This document shows positions 27,404-39,701 of a DNA stretch of 64,000 bases, in pieces. Source of the stretch: Agroathelia rolfsii (lineage: Eukaryota > Basidiomycota > Agaricomycetes > Amylocorticiales > Amylocorticiaceae); NCBI GenBank assembly GCA_018343915.1, contig JABRWF010000005.1:469001-533000 (forward strand), in the 5' to 3' direction. The notes beneath the pieces are model-generated. The model saw only the letters and a program-made list of their open reading frames with translations. It searched no databases and had not been told where the DNA came from. The position numbers and the translations under genes were made by a program. How positions within the stretch are numbered: position 1 is the stretch's first letter; every line of letters begins with the position of its first letter.

Positions 27404-27864
27404 CTAGACCCCTTTCATTCGGTCTTGCCTACGTTGTTCCATCTGGAAGAAAGAGAAACACAATCGGCATCGTGAATAAGAACAAAGAATGAAAGGAATA
27501 CGTACCCAAGTCTTTTTGCATTCCCTATATGCCGCAAAGAAGTCCGAACATTTTTCCCTATCAAAATCATTCCTATTCAAGCAGTCCATAGATGCTTTTG
27601 AAGCTTCTTTGCAAGGGCTATAGAACCAAGTGAAGTAGGGCAATAGGGAATATCAGAGAAGAGCTGGAGAAAATACTTGGTATGACGTAGAATACCGACT
27701 CGATGAATTTAGTAGTCACGCCCTTGGTAGCCTAGATAACCCAGCATGAGAACAAATAGAGCAGACAACATGATTCAGTGATATAAGCAGACCGCAATCT
27801 CAGCCTTGTAGTCGGTAGGCTGCACATTAGCCTGAGGAGATGGAAGTTCGTTAGTAGGTGCCAT
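27404..27864 (-). CDS. COX23: Mitochondrial CX9C protein COX23 (CHCHD7-like)
   Basis: Four small exons. Exon 1 starts at 27864 (MAPTNELPSPQANVQPTDYK); exon 2 reads ATKGVTTKFIES; exon 3 PCKEASKASMDCLNRND then CSDFFAAYRECKKTW; exon 4 MEQRRQDRMKGV-stop. The two pairs CKEASKASMDC and CSDFFAAYREC are a twin CX9C coiled-coil-helix fold, oxidised by Mia40 in the intermembrane space. Cox23 assists cytochrome c oxidase assembly and copper supply. The length of about 75 residues is normal for the short form. The exon 1 donor (GCG then GTCTGC) is weaker than the others. Confidence 0.88.
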
Positions 27865-28303
27865 AACGGCGGCCCTTTAGCTTCCGCGCACGCGAGCATA
27901 TCCCTCGTACTTCTTTTATTCATCACGATGGCGGCAGCATATTACACGAAAGAATTCGGCTTTTTGCATTCAAATGCAAGTGGGTATGATAAGTACTGAA
28001 ATTCATGGTCCGTGTCACTTTAATAAATGAGAAAAATGTTGAAACTGAAAGGAAAGTCGCAAAGGAATATCGTAAACTACAGATCACAAGCAAAACAGAT
28101 GCAGATTGGAATTTGTGACTGAGGAAAAACTGGTGATAAACGAGAGTGGGTTGGTCAGGAAAGTAGAGAAAATAAGGGATGTGAGAAAGGAAGAAAAAGG
28201 TTCCGATGTAGTAGAAATAATTAAGTAGTCCGCTGATTAAACCCACCGTCAAGGCGTAGTTCCTATGATAGGGGAGAAGACAATAATGAGAAAAGAAAGG
28301 TAT
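27865..28303. other. Intergenic
   Basis: COX23 promoter side and 3' flank of the RhoGAP gene. Nothing recognised. Confidence 0.5.
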
Positions 28304-31300
28304 TCATATCCTCTGTCGCCCGTCAGTCACAAACTCGCCGCTGGGTCTGTTCGTCCACGATGTCGGCCGGGGAGAGGGCGAAACAATCGGTGAACGAGAC
28401 CATTCGGGATCGCTCTGCATTAGCTGATTCATAGGCTGCTGTGGGTATTGGTGTGGGTGTGGGTTTGGGTGTTGTGGCTGCTGTTGCATCATCATCGCGC
28501 CTTGGCCTAGCGAAGGTGGTAGACCTGGCTGCGGATGCGCCATAGGTACGTTGCGAGCCCCTAATGGAGACTGGGTCCTGCTGTTGCCATTCCTATTCAT
28601 ATTATCGCTCGCGACGGGATGTAAGGGTGGCCTCTCCGTCTGAGGTGTCTGCATGCGCGAGACAGGCGTGGAATACGGAATAGGAGGCGACATGGGGGCA
28701 AGACGTCCATTTCCTCTTGTACGCATGTAAGTATCACACTTCTTCATGAACTCTTTCGTAGGCAGATCCAAGCTAGTGGTGAACTGATCGTAATCCTGAA
28801 TGATGGGAAGGAACTCGTCAGGGACCACGTAGAACTCATCCTGGTTCTCCAATAAACAGGTGATGACTCGGATAGCACCAAAGCTTTCGTCGCGGGCAGG
28901 GTCCCGCCCTCTCGAATACAGAATGCTAGGACAGATAACAGTAGCGAGATTTCCCAAGTCCATTTTGCTTCCGGTTTCAGCGTCCATGTGCGCAAAAGAT
29001 GCAACCCATTTCAGGAAGACAAATAGGACCTCCATGGTATCGCGATGGCTCTTCGGTAATAGAAGTGATACCATGTGCAAGAGTCTCTTACGCTCTTCAT
29101 CTGATGTATTAACCGCTGAAGAAAATATGAGAAAAACCTAATGAAACGAGCAAGCAACAAACTCACACTGGGATGAAATCAGAAGGCGATGCAATTTGAA
29201 TGTCATCAAAGGGTCAGGAAGATCTCGAAGGAACTTCTTTAGCAACGCGGCCAGCTGAACCGGGTTATCCTGTGTAAGATCCACGGATGACGGGTCACGA
29301 TCAATGGCATCGGTCAGGTCCCTAAGACGCCGGATGTTGCCATTCTTGCGGAAGATGCCTTCCACGGACATATCTATTAAACCAGGTAAAATGCATGAGT
29401 ATAAATGCATAAATATACAAAAAGATTACTGACCCATTTGACGCATGGCAGAAACAACGTCATCGATAAAGCTTGGAACACGCAAAGTCTGTCGTGAAGC
29501 ACCCAAGAGGGAATCAGAGCCCTCTTTCTCGACCAGAAGTTCCAAAGGAATGCCGAAAACGCCTTAGCTCCCACGTGTTAGAATTGGATGAACGAATGAT
29601 ATAAAAGGACGCAACAAACCCTTCTTCTTGACGTTCTTCTTATCACCCTTGAACCACTTACTGAACCAGGGGCTATTCTTCTTAACTTCAATTAATTCGA
29701 GGAGTTCGTCGAGATCCACATGTTCTTTCAGCAATGATCGTTGAAGCGCCAAGAAAGCGCAATGCTTGACAATAGCCAACTGGACTGTGTTCAGCTCTGC
29801 TATGAACGGCGCTGAGCCCTGACGTGGCAACGATCGTTGCTGCTCCCTTGCCTGCGCGGCCTCCATCAGCTGGGGAATGTCCGCAAGTGTAATACCATCA
29901 TCTTTAACATCCTCAAGGTCATCTTCATCCAGAGTACCTGCCGCGGGCGAACTGGGAACAGAATCGTCCACGATCATGACACCCGTGTTGTTGCGTGCGA
30001 AAGCTGGCCGCAGCATCTGACCCGGGCTCGTGCTCATGTCCAGCGTCCCAGGCGACTTCACATTCGTTGATCGGACGGTAGTAGACGAGGAGGAGACACT
30101 GGGCGGTTGTGGAGGTGAGCGAGTGGGAATATATTGTCCAGACTGAGGCTGAGGAGGATGTTGGTTGGGTGGTGGACCGGCGTTTCGTTGCTGTGGGACT
30201 ATCCCTTGGATGTCATACCCTTGCTTCTGCTGAGCTGTCTGGGCTGGTTGTACGCTTTTACCAGCCGGGCTTTCAATCACGGTTGAACGCTTGGGTAGAC
30301 GAGCCGTAGCGGACAGTTTGCGATCGAGATGGACTGATTTCATGCGCATGATGTCTCCCGAGTTCCTGTAAGGATCATGTTCCACTAGGGAAGTGGAACT
30401 TGACGAAGCACTGGGTGCTGTAAATTAGGTTAGTTTCTCATTTTAGGCCATAAAAATATGGGACTTACCAGGAGAAAGAGGGACAACGCCCTGCTTCTTC
30501 AGTAACACATGCAACTTACGCAGTGCCACGTTGAGCAAATATGCATATTGCTCCAGGCGAGTTACGGGCTGGAATCCGCCTCTGCATCCTTGGTGTTGAT
30601 GATCAATGCACAGAATAGTGCTGGGGGCATCGATGGGTGTCCTGTCGCTTGCTAAATCTTCAGGAAAATACAGGAATAGGGTAGTGTTCGCTGGCGGTCG
30701 TCGCACACTCGTGGGCTTGGTGATGGCAGCAGAGTTTCCATTGCTGTCGGCAGTTGTCATAAGTTGAGCATTGCCGGATCCGGTGGTCGACGTTGGGGCC
30801 GATGGAGGTGTGACTGGTGCAGCATCCCGTCCACAAACTCTGCATTTGATACAGTGGGAGTGCCAACGCAAATATGTCCCCAGGCGCACACAGTCCTCTT
30901 CGACTGAAGCCTTGCAGGTTACACATAGATCGGTCGGCGGTGCCAGACTTTTGTTGGGATTGTTTCCAAAAGGGCTTTCGCCTGCGCTCTCAGGAGCAAG
31001 GCTTCTGAAGCCGTAAGTTACACCCTGTGTCCCGTGGTTCCCGTCGGAGTAAGAGTTACCCTTCAGCATTCTGCGAGCCGTAGGATTGCCTCCCTGAACG
31101 GCGAGCAAATGGAGTTTATCGAGGAACGAGCCCATTACATCTCGGACGCTTTGATCTCTCTCCAGCTTTAGGGCACCAGTCAGGGCGATACGGATCAGGA
31201 TTTTGAGATAGTGCGCAAGGCCGGTAACTAAAGAAAGCAATTCTTGAGTCATACCCATTCTGCGCTGGCCCGTCTCCTGAGTATGTGACAGAAGTTCAAA

Positions 31301-32924
31301 GAGGTCGACGGTTTTGCGACAAAGCATGCGCGCCTCACGGACGTGCGACATTCCTAAATACAGTTTATTATTATTTAAAGTTTATTCTGATGGGAATTAG
31401 TAAGACAAAAATTTGATGCTTACCTCTAAGGCCCAACCGGTTGAACTGGAACTCGAGATCGTCGATAGCGGCAAACAAGACTTCCACATGAAGAATGAAC
31501 TTCTCCGCCATCCTGATTGCATCGAGATACTGTCCATTGCTGACTTGTCGAAGCATGTCAGATATACAGGCGGCACTCGATTCTTCGAACGCAGAAAGTA
31601 CACTGAAATTGTCATTAATACTTGAAATAGCAAGATGCTTATAGGGAATGCGGCGCACGTCCAAACTCGGTAGACAAGTTGTTCCATCTTGAACTGCTTC
31701 TCTTTCAGAGAGACGTGTGTCTCATGTCTTTCTTCCTCAGCATAGGGAGGCTCAGCCGGAGGATCCCCTTCATTTTGCGGCGGTGTCGTTCCGATTGCAC
31801 GAGCAACTTTGACGTTCCAGAATTTATTGATCATGTAGCACTCTGGGTGCCAACATTCATCGCGTTGATTCCGATTGATCTCAACAAATTGCTTCAGGAT
31901 GGCGCTATTACAGCCCGCACATTTAGTGGCAAACCGCGTTGAGTAGTGGAAATGGCAGTAGACATTGCCCTCATGCTCATAATAGGAGTCTTGAGGACCG
32001 AAAAGAGTGGGGCATATCGAGCAAGTGAAATGCTCCACGTGATATTTGTTATCTGTCAATAGATGAGAAGTGTTCTTGAAGATCTGGCCCAGATAGAAGC
32101 ATACTGCAAGCTGTTATGTAGCTTCCCCGCAAAGCCATCCCGCATTTGGCGCAAATCAGGTTCAATCGCCTGAAGTAATCGCGTTCACACAAGGGATATT
32201 GTTTGCCATCCTGACCGTCGATAGGGAAGAATTTTGAGGCAACGACATCGCCACAGTCCTAGGAAAGAGAGCTATAGACAATGAAATGAAAGCGTCGTGG
32301 CTGATGACACACCTGGCACTTGAAACAGTTTAGATGATACACAGTGCCAAGAGCCCTCACGAAAGCACCCTGCATGGGTTTGCCACATGCAGCACATGTC
32401 CTTGAATCATGCTGAGATTCGAGCCTGAAGTTATGACAGAGCAAACAGAGCAAAACTTACGAGGAGGATATGTGACTAGAAGTAGATGGGGTTAACGGCG
32501 GCTTGCTGTTCCCGGTAGAGGACACTGAAGACAGGGAGTTTGTGCTCATGCGCTTGCTCAGCTGATCATCAGAGTGTCCCGAGGAGGATCTACTCATTCC
32601 TGGAGAACTTGGGCGACTGGTGCTCAGAAACGGAGGCGAAGGTGTTGAAACATGGTTCAGGTCCTCGCTATGCGACTGCTGTGGCCCATGGGGCTGTATG
32701 GGTGACGTGCCGTCTGGCTTATCTCCCATCGTCGATGATCGTGTGGGCAGATTTGAACGCTCTGGTAGCTGAGATGTTGGAGGGCCGGGCGGCGCAGAAG
32801 CAGGAGAGGAGGAGAGTGACGAAGAAGACGACGTGGGTGCCAAGGCGGACATGTTAATCACAGGCGGAATTGGGCGAGGATCCGCTACTAGTTGACGAGT
32901 GTCCTGCTCGCCCAGGATACTCAT
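28304..32924 (-). CDS. LIM-domain Rho GTPase-activating protein (LRG1-like)
   Basis: Starts at 32924 (MSILGEQDTRQLVADPRP), with a long Ser/Pro-rich N-terminus. LIM domain 1 is near 32300-32430 (CAACGKPMQGAFVRALG, YHLNCFKCQVC). LIM 2 lies near 32100-32260 (CERDYFRRLNLICAKCGMAL) and LIM 3 near 31800-32050 (HFTCSICPTLFG, CHFHYSTRFATKCAGC). A fourth zinc-binding stretch CVTCKASVEEDC / HCIKCRVCGRDAAP lies near 30830-30930. The RhoGAP domain at about 28860-29560 contains GIFRKNGNIRRLRDL with the arginine finger, LLKKFLRDLPDPLM and LATVICPSILYSRG. The C-terminus is Pro/Gln-rich and ends DGRQRI-stop. Lrg1 proteins restrain Rho1 in cell-wall synthesis, the same pathway as the TEY kinase in this window. 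Many introns; no break noticed. Confidence 0.92.
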
Positions 32925-33683
32925 GGGATTGCCAGAGTGTTAGATATTTGCAGCAGCGAACGAGAGGGCGAACTCGACGGCGGGTGTGTGATATCCTGAG
33001 CAGTCGTCGCCGCCCAGGATCAGAAGGTGTGCTTATGTAAGACATCAGTGGCTGGCCCAGCGCCAACAGCAGCTGCCTCCTGCTTCGATGCATGACCCAT
33101 CCCGGTGACCATCATCAGTTCGGCTTGCAGTTTATCTTGGACCATTTATCATGTTTATTGGTATATAATGCTAGTATTAGGACACCACCAGGTACACCGC
33201 TGCTACTGCCCTTTAACTAGCCTGGACCTCTGCATGGTGGCGCAGCTGGCGGTGGCGTGTCAGACAGCTGGCTATAGTAGTAACCAGCTTTGTACGTACA
33301 AATAGAACGCAGTTCATTAATTAGGGTGAGGAACCAATAGATATAAGGGCGCCAGATGCTCTGCTGCCAAGGCAATCGTTCGAGAAAGGGGTTGCCATGA
33401 TGGCAAGCAGAGAAATTCGACACATGCCAACGCCAATCTCAACGCTTTGAGGCACCCTAGAACACTGCACCTACATAGGAGAAGGAAAAAAAATGTTGCT
33501 CTGGCTCTGACTTAGACAACATACACGTGTTAGCTTTTGATCTTGTTAATGAGGCCATGACTGCATGATGTAATGACGACAATAAAAGTCATTTATAGAG
33601 CAGGAGAAACGGAATTCTCGGAAAACCCCTATCGCTTACGACGTAAAAAATCTACAAAGCGAACACACAAAAAAAAAAAAAAT
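32925..33683. other. Intergenic
   Basis: RhoGAP promoter side and 3' flank of the glycosyltransferase gene. An A-rich run lies at about 33669-33682. No gene recognised. Confidence 0.5.
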
Positions 33684-36460
33684 CTACGTGGCCCGTTGAA
33701 TGCATAAGAGGTCAAGAATATCGAAGGTGCCCTCTAACCGCCAGCTCTCCACACCCGCACAGCCCGACAGCAGCGCGCGTCTCGCGAGCCCGGCTTCCAT
33801 TAGATTATCCAACGACGACACACCGCCTCCGAAATCAAGCACTGGCATCTCTCTCCATCGGGGCAATGTCCGATCAGGAAGTTCGAGTATTCCGACCAAC
33901 GATATTGTTGCTGACAATGATGGTAATGATGATGTCGATGATGGCGGATCTGTAGCTATGGGTAGCTGCATTAGCGGGACGGAAAACATGGCCTTTCTTT
34001 GCTGATATATGTCCAGAGGCATCTCTTTCACATGCGCGCCGACTTCGAGGTGATTTGTTGCGAGCGAAACATGATGAGGGTAATTGGGATATACCATCAC
34101 GTATCCTATATTCACAGTCGGATGTCAGTCTGCGCCTAGAGCTGAAAGATCTAATCGTGACTCGCGCACCTCGAAGATAGGCTAGCTCTATGAAGAACTT
34201 TTTCCATGACTTCGACCATTTGTTTGACCGTACATTTGGTACGATATCCTCCTCCAAGCTGAAAGCATATTCAGAGAGCCTGATAGCAAGATAGTCGTGA
34301 AACTCTCTCCAATGCTCAGGAAAGTAAACGGCACCCCAGCTACAAGGGATAGAAGACAAGTACGGTGTAGTGACGTGATGAAGTCCCTCTTTATTGAAAA
34401 CCGCCTTCACATCAAACACTGTTCTCCCTTCCTGTGTGAGCTCGAGAGCTTTTTGTTGGTAGAGACTGACCCCAAACAGGCGAGGCGAGCGGTCCTCAAA
34501 AGAGCCGTATCTAAGAAATTACGGGAGTTAGGATCAGGAAAACTTACTAAAAAAAAAAAAAGAAGGCTTTCCTGTATCGCAACACTGCCATTTTTGCCCA
34601 TGCATAAAACATCGGCGATACTTCGACGTCATCCTCAAGCAAAATCCCATACTCGTCATCAGTATGAGGGTACCATGACTCCACTACGGCAGGCAGGAGT
34701 CCCGCATGGACGACACGGCGGTGAACGAAGACCTCCCCATGCGACCATTGAAAGCTGCGGACAAGGGTCTGCGTATGCTCGTCCGATGACTGCTCCATAT
34801 TTAAACGGACAGGAATACGGTCTCCATAGTATTTTGCGGAAGTAATCGAGCTCAGCAACCTGTTGAGCGACTGCGGGCGGTCTTTCGTAATGATGCTGAT
34901 TGTGAAACGTGGGGAATGCCAATCTATAGTTTATGATTAAAAGACGAAACCGGAAGGAGAGGAAATACAGAAGATGCAGGAAATACGGTAAAACTTACTG
35001 AACAATTCCGAAAGGGACAAAGACCCTACCCATTCACAGAAAATGAGGTCCTCGGACGGCAAAATGATTAGTGGCGATGTAGTCACATGACTTATTTCAA
35101 TTGCATCAATAGTAATTATCACGTCGGGAAGTACCTCCAGAGTTTCGAGCCATTGTTGCACGAGTATTGATGAAGGATCCGAGCGAGCCATATTGTCACC
35201 GTCTTCAGGAGCAATATAATCATAATCCAGCAAACAAGTCTCGTGTCCGTGCTTCGACTGTTTATGTTCCGAAGCGAGAGGAGCCACATGAGAATATAGT
35301 AAGATACGGAGAAACAAATCATTATTCTTCTTCAATCCACATGCAGCACGCGAGAACGTGGACAAGTCATTGTATGATGGGAGAATGATGGCAACAAGTC
35401 CAGAGCGCGTATTTTTTTCGGCCTTTCGTAAGGATGAAAAGTGATGTTTGTGAGCGGTGGTGTTGACACTGTTGAGTTCAGGTTGTGATGTCTCATCTTC
35501 GCCCGCCGTCGACTCGGATCTGAAGGGCCCCGTGGTTTGTATTTGATGGAGTATGTTGTTTTCCGTATAGCTCATGAGTAGACCACCGATGCCATTCCGT
35601 TCGCGAGAAGCCACAAAAAGCCCCAGACGTTGCCAGGAGTTGACGTTGCCGTTCAATGAGTCTACTTGATCTTTCAGAAGCGCAGTTGATATCACAAAGG
35701 GCGGAACCAGAGCCGTTACAGGCGTATAATGAGGTCCTTGAGTGCGCAAGCTGAAAGAAGACAGATGGGGTTCATCGGCTACAAAGTGGCAATAGTCATC
35801 ACATTTCGGACCCACGGGTAATTGGAAACTTGAAGGATTCAAGAGTGATTGTCGTGCCTGTGAATTTACCGCGTTGAGACCATTTTCGTCGAGAACAAGT
35901 ATCCAGTCAGTCAGAATTTCCGAGATAGCGTATAGCGTCGGAGTTGTTTCATGGTGGGCCTGAGGGCGATACGGGCGAACCAGTAATTCCGGATAAGAGG
36001 CCTCCAAGCTAATTGAATATATAATTTGACGCGTAGCTTTTCGAGCTTGTTGAAGGATATCTTCAGGGCAAACCAGGACAAGCTGTTGAAGACAAGATGT
36101 CTTGAAGAGAAGGGGTGCAAGGGTTTCATTAAGGTGAACCAGAGACGCTGCTGAGAGGGGCATAATTGCAGACAAGGACTCGGGCTGTATAGCAGAAATT
36201 CCGGCTAGCATGTCATCTACAAGAGTCTTAGCTATGCTGGACACCGGTAGGGTTTCTCGTAATGATTGTATCCGACGTTGCACGGGCTCCAGAGGAATAC
36301 TGGGCTGTGGCGATTTGGAAACATTGGGAACCGACGCCTGGCCTGTGCGCTCTGGCTCGATTTTGTCCCTGCCAAAAAAACGCAGGCAGTAAAGAGAAAA
36401 CACAATAATTCCCCAACATGCCACGGCAGCAAGTAGTTTGCGTAACAGTCTGCGAGCCAT
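33684..36460 (-). CDS. Type II membrane glycosyltransferase-like protein
   Basis: Starts at 36460 (MARRLLRKLLAAVACWGIIV), a basic stub followed by one membrane anchor near residues 8-27, typical of Golgi or ER enzymes. The luminal part is about 750 residues. A GT2-like core is visible: FTISIITKDRPQSLNRLLSS, then YGILLEDDVEVSPMFYAW with an acidic DD motif for metal-sugar nucleotide, then PCSWGAVYFPEHWREFHDYL. The acceptor and sugar donor are unknown. The intron around 34511-34571 should join RYR to YGSFEDRSP, but its first bases are GA instead of GT. Unspliced reading stops after a run of Phe codons at 34547. The copy may therefore be disrupted, use a rare splice site, or contain a base error. 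Confidence 0.7.
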
Positions 36461-37509
36461 GCTTGAGGATGTTATTTTTACAGATGATGACGAAATCTGA
36501 GCTCGTCGAATTGACGTTGATCAGAAGGACTGTCAGTGGATGCCAGTGTTGTGGCTAGTGGCGGTGGCACAGCGGTTTCAGATGATTATATAATTTAATG
36601 AAAATGATTCGGTTGTTATCAAACAATGCTAATGTAAAGAACTTGCTTACGAGCAAGTTTGATGCGCTGACTTGTTGGCTTTACCACTGGCAGAGCCGTG
36701 GGCGCCCGTGCAACCTCGCAAAGAACCTTATGTGATGCTTCTCACCGACCCCCACTCTAAAACCGAGAAGTGATGCCTGCAACCCCACTTGCGATGTTTC
36801 TAAATCATACCGCTTCCTCAATGAGTCTATATATCGCTTTCCTTGCTCTTTCGGGTTGTGTGCGAGGGCTTCAGTTATACGTATACTTCAGGAACGCTTC
36901 CCATCAACTATGTGTGCCTGTGAGCGAGGACTTGGCACAACATACTACGCTAATAATTCTCAATGACCGGAAGGAGTACCATTGACAGTACACGTAGTGC
37001 GCTGAAGCAGCTCTCTTTTTCTTTTTGTGGAAGTGCAGGGTTGCCTCCGAGTTCATTTTTCGCGCACTGCCTTCGCAAGTTTACAGCCTAAACAAGCAGC
37101 TCGACCATGACAATGGCTCTGGCCCGAATCAATTCGCTTACCAATCAGCACCACGGGCATTTTCTCTCGTGTCCAGTCCCGAATAACTCCAAATGTCGAA
37201 TCCTCCTCGGGCTGAAGCAGCAAACACCGGACTTGGACCATGTGGAACAGCAACTAGAAAGCTTGGTTCCAAATTGCTTGGCGATCTGACAGCTCTGTAG
37301 AGGCTTCCCAAAACCCCCGTAGTGGTCCATTCAGTCTAGTGCTGCTCATGCGTCAATTCGCCATTCATGGTTTTGACATGGAATGAAATTCGCTCCTAGA
37401 TCCAGTCTAGAATCATGATTTATATGAAGACCGTACAGCCTGACTGAGTTTGCAGACCAAGCCTCACGGCGCCCCTTCACTGTTTTTCTACAGTGATACC
37501 CCAACCACC
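36461..37509. other. Divergent intergenic region
   Basis: Lies between the glycosyltransferase-like gene (-) and the DUF4436 gene (+). Contains a perfect 8-bp hairpin AACTTGCT-TACG-AGCAAGTT at 36640-36659. A 71-codon frame at 36770-36985 (+) has one hydrophobic stretch but no other support. Confidence 0.5.
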
Positions 37510-39263
37510 ATGTTTTCACACTTATCTTACTCTCGTTCACCCTCACATCGCAGAAATGACACGGAAGTCCCGCGATATGCACGTGTTCCGCCATCTAGGT
37601 TAGGTGTTGTTGACCTGGGCAGCACTACAATTGCAACTCTGGCAGTTTTGGCCTCCTGTATCTTCATCCTCACTATTTGCTCTGCTTTCTTTGGGGCGGA
37701 TGAAAGTGAGCCCTATGTCCAGAACATGCTTGATGCTTTAACAGAATCGGAACCCGGAGTATGTTTGCTTCATTTATTATCGCATGTACTCACAACTTAC
37801 ATACCGCCGGCCTAGATTGTTCTATTTGGTGAAAATGTCGATGTCGACGTCGACGAACCTGCCATTACAGTCCGTTGGTCTGTCATTGCCTGTGGCGAGA
37901 CTTTGATTCTACCGGGCTCTGCAGGCGTACACGGTAGTTCGTGTGGCCTGCCTGCTATACCAATAGACATATTTGTAGATGGGTGTGTACTCTTCCTGGG
38001 ACCTAAATACTTCATATTCAATACCATCTATGTGCACAGCGATCAGAATGCATCGTTTTCCTACGTCCCCTCCCTTATTCCTTTTGACTCTGCCACAGGC
38101 CAACGGGACAAGTAGGTGCTATTTCATTTTGCGTGAATTAGAAACCAAATCCTGACATTGCTCTCCAGCATCCAGAACCTCGTTCAATTCGACCAAGACT
38201 ACGTCCTGGATGTTCATAATGCTCGCTTGTATCCTTTCGATAATTATGAACTGACTTCCTCCATCGGTATATCCTCGTCCAACTCGTCCCTCGTCATTAC
38301 CAAGTTGGCCACAATATACGAGACTTCGAGTTTCCAGGTAGCCACGGCCGACAAAGCCAGCTACGCATTTTCTGTGGACGGAAAGACGGAAATGCCTGTG
38401 CGATACGTGAATATTAGCGTCAAACGGCCGTCGTCGGTTCGGAGCTTTACGCTCTTCCTCTTCAGCGTGGGCTGGATGTTAACCCACATATGTATTGGCA
38501 ACTTCTGGCTGGCGCTCAGAAGGTCTGACAATAAATCTATGCGAATGCACATATTTGCAGGCTTCGCCGTTGTCATCACATTGCCTCAGATACGCAATAG
38601 CATGGTCGACGCTCCAGGATTCGATGGTGAGTCATAATTTATTATATACTCATTTTCTCGAGGAAGCCATCCATTCTGATGCATTGCACGCAGGTGTTCT
38701 GATCGGTACGGCGATATTCCTGATAATGATATTTCTTTTCGCCGAAGCTAATCAATTGATGGCTGTGTCTAGATTGCATTGGGTACTTCCCGCAAGTGAT
38801 CATCTCCGGCTTAACCGTGATATGTCTGCTCGTCGTGCATGGGGCTCGTGAGCTGAGCAGTGAATCCACTCTGCGCATCAGCACTGATCCCGAGCTCCAT
38901 CACACACTCCCGACAATTCGGGAGTCGGACGACTCGATCCAGTTTAAAGAGAAGAGCAAGCCATCAAAGAAGATGCATCGCCCCCGAAGGCTTGATTTGA
39001 AGGTCATGGAAGGTCAACAGAATCGAGAGCTCGATCCGCCTTTTTGGTCAGTTCTCACCAGCGCGACGCCCACCACACCATCATTCACGCGTCCCGGTCT
39101 AAAGCCGCTACTATTGGCTGAACGACGTCAGAGCCTCGAATCTGATGAATCAGGATCTGGACAAGAAACAAGCAGACTCGTAAGAGCAACATTGAACCGC
39201 AAGTTCATGTTCCCCCCTCCTGCCTATTCACATCGTTCGTCCCCAAGTGAAGACGTAGACTGA
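37510..39263 (+). CDS. DUF4436-type fungal membrane protein
   Basis: Starts at ATG 37510 (MFSHLSYSRSPSHRRNDT). One N-terminal membrane helix (TIATLAVLASCIFILTICSA) is followed by a luminal/extracellular region. That region contains DYVLDVHNARLYPFDNYEL, the YPFD-x-YEL motif typical of DUF4436, and several N-x-S/T sites. Further helices include FTLFLFSVGWMLTHICIGNF. A small intron inside the last helix (about 38709-38774) restores IDCIGYFPQVIISGLTVICL. The C-terminal tail of about 120 residues is hydrophilic and Ser/Arg-rich, ending SSPSEDVD-stop. Function unknown for the family. The convergent neighbour is the amidase. Confidence 0.75.
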
Positions 39264-39701
39264 ATTAAGTCGTCAATTGAATGGGCTGTACTTTAACTCT
39301 CATGGTGTCAGATATTGAGTGCTTTGAAGCCTCGTCCACTCCTTTCGTCTCATCTTATTTTACTTCTTTTTCTCTCTTTATTCCAGACTTTTTCCTGCTT
39401 TGTACCATTTATTCTTGAATACCGGACAATTTTTTTTTACAGGACTACCAACTTTTTTCACTGTCACTCCTTTGTTACGCTACTACACTCCTTTAACCGC
39501 CTCTCTTTGCGTACATCTATATTAGCATAACTAGTACTACTCTGGGCCATTCGCCTTCTCTATCTGCTCACAGGCTGCGTAGCACACTTTACCTCTACCT
39601 TGTTTTAACAGATGAAATGTACGATTACATAGTACTTGCACCTTTTCAATTCTCACTTTGGATTGAAGTAGCTTTACGGACAGATTAACCAAATATAAAT
39701 T
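39264..39701. other. Convergent 3' flanks
   Basis: Between the DUF4436 gene and the amidase, both ending here. T-rich with many short TTTC runs, consistent with 3' UTR. Nothing else recognised. Confidence 0.5.

Noticed and set aside
36640..36659. Perfect 8-bp hairpin AACTTGCT-TACG-AGCAAGTT
   Set aside because: Short palindromes of this size are expected by chance in a window this long; no flanking T-run or gene end.
36770..36985. 71-codon frame (+) with one hydrophobic stretch
   Set aside because: No start context, homolog pattern or splice sites; located in a divergent promoter region.
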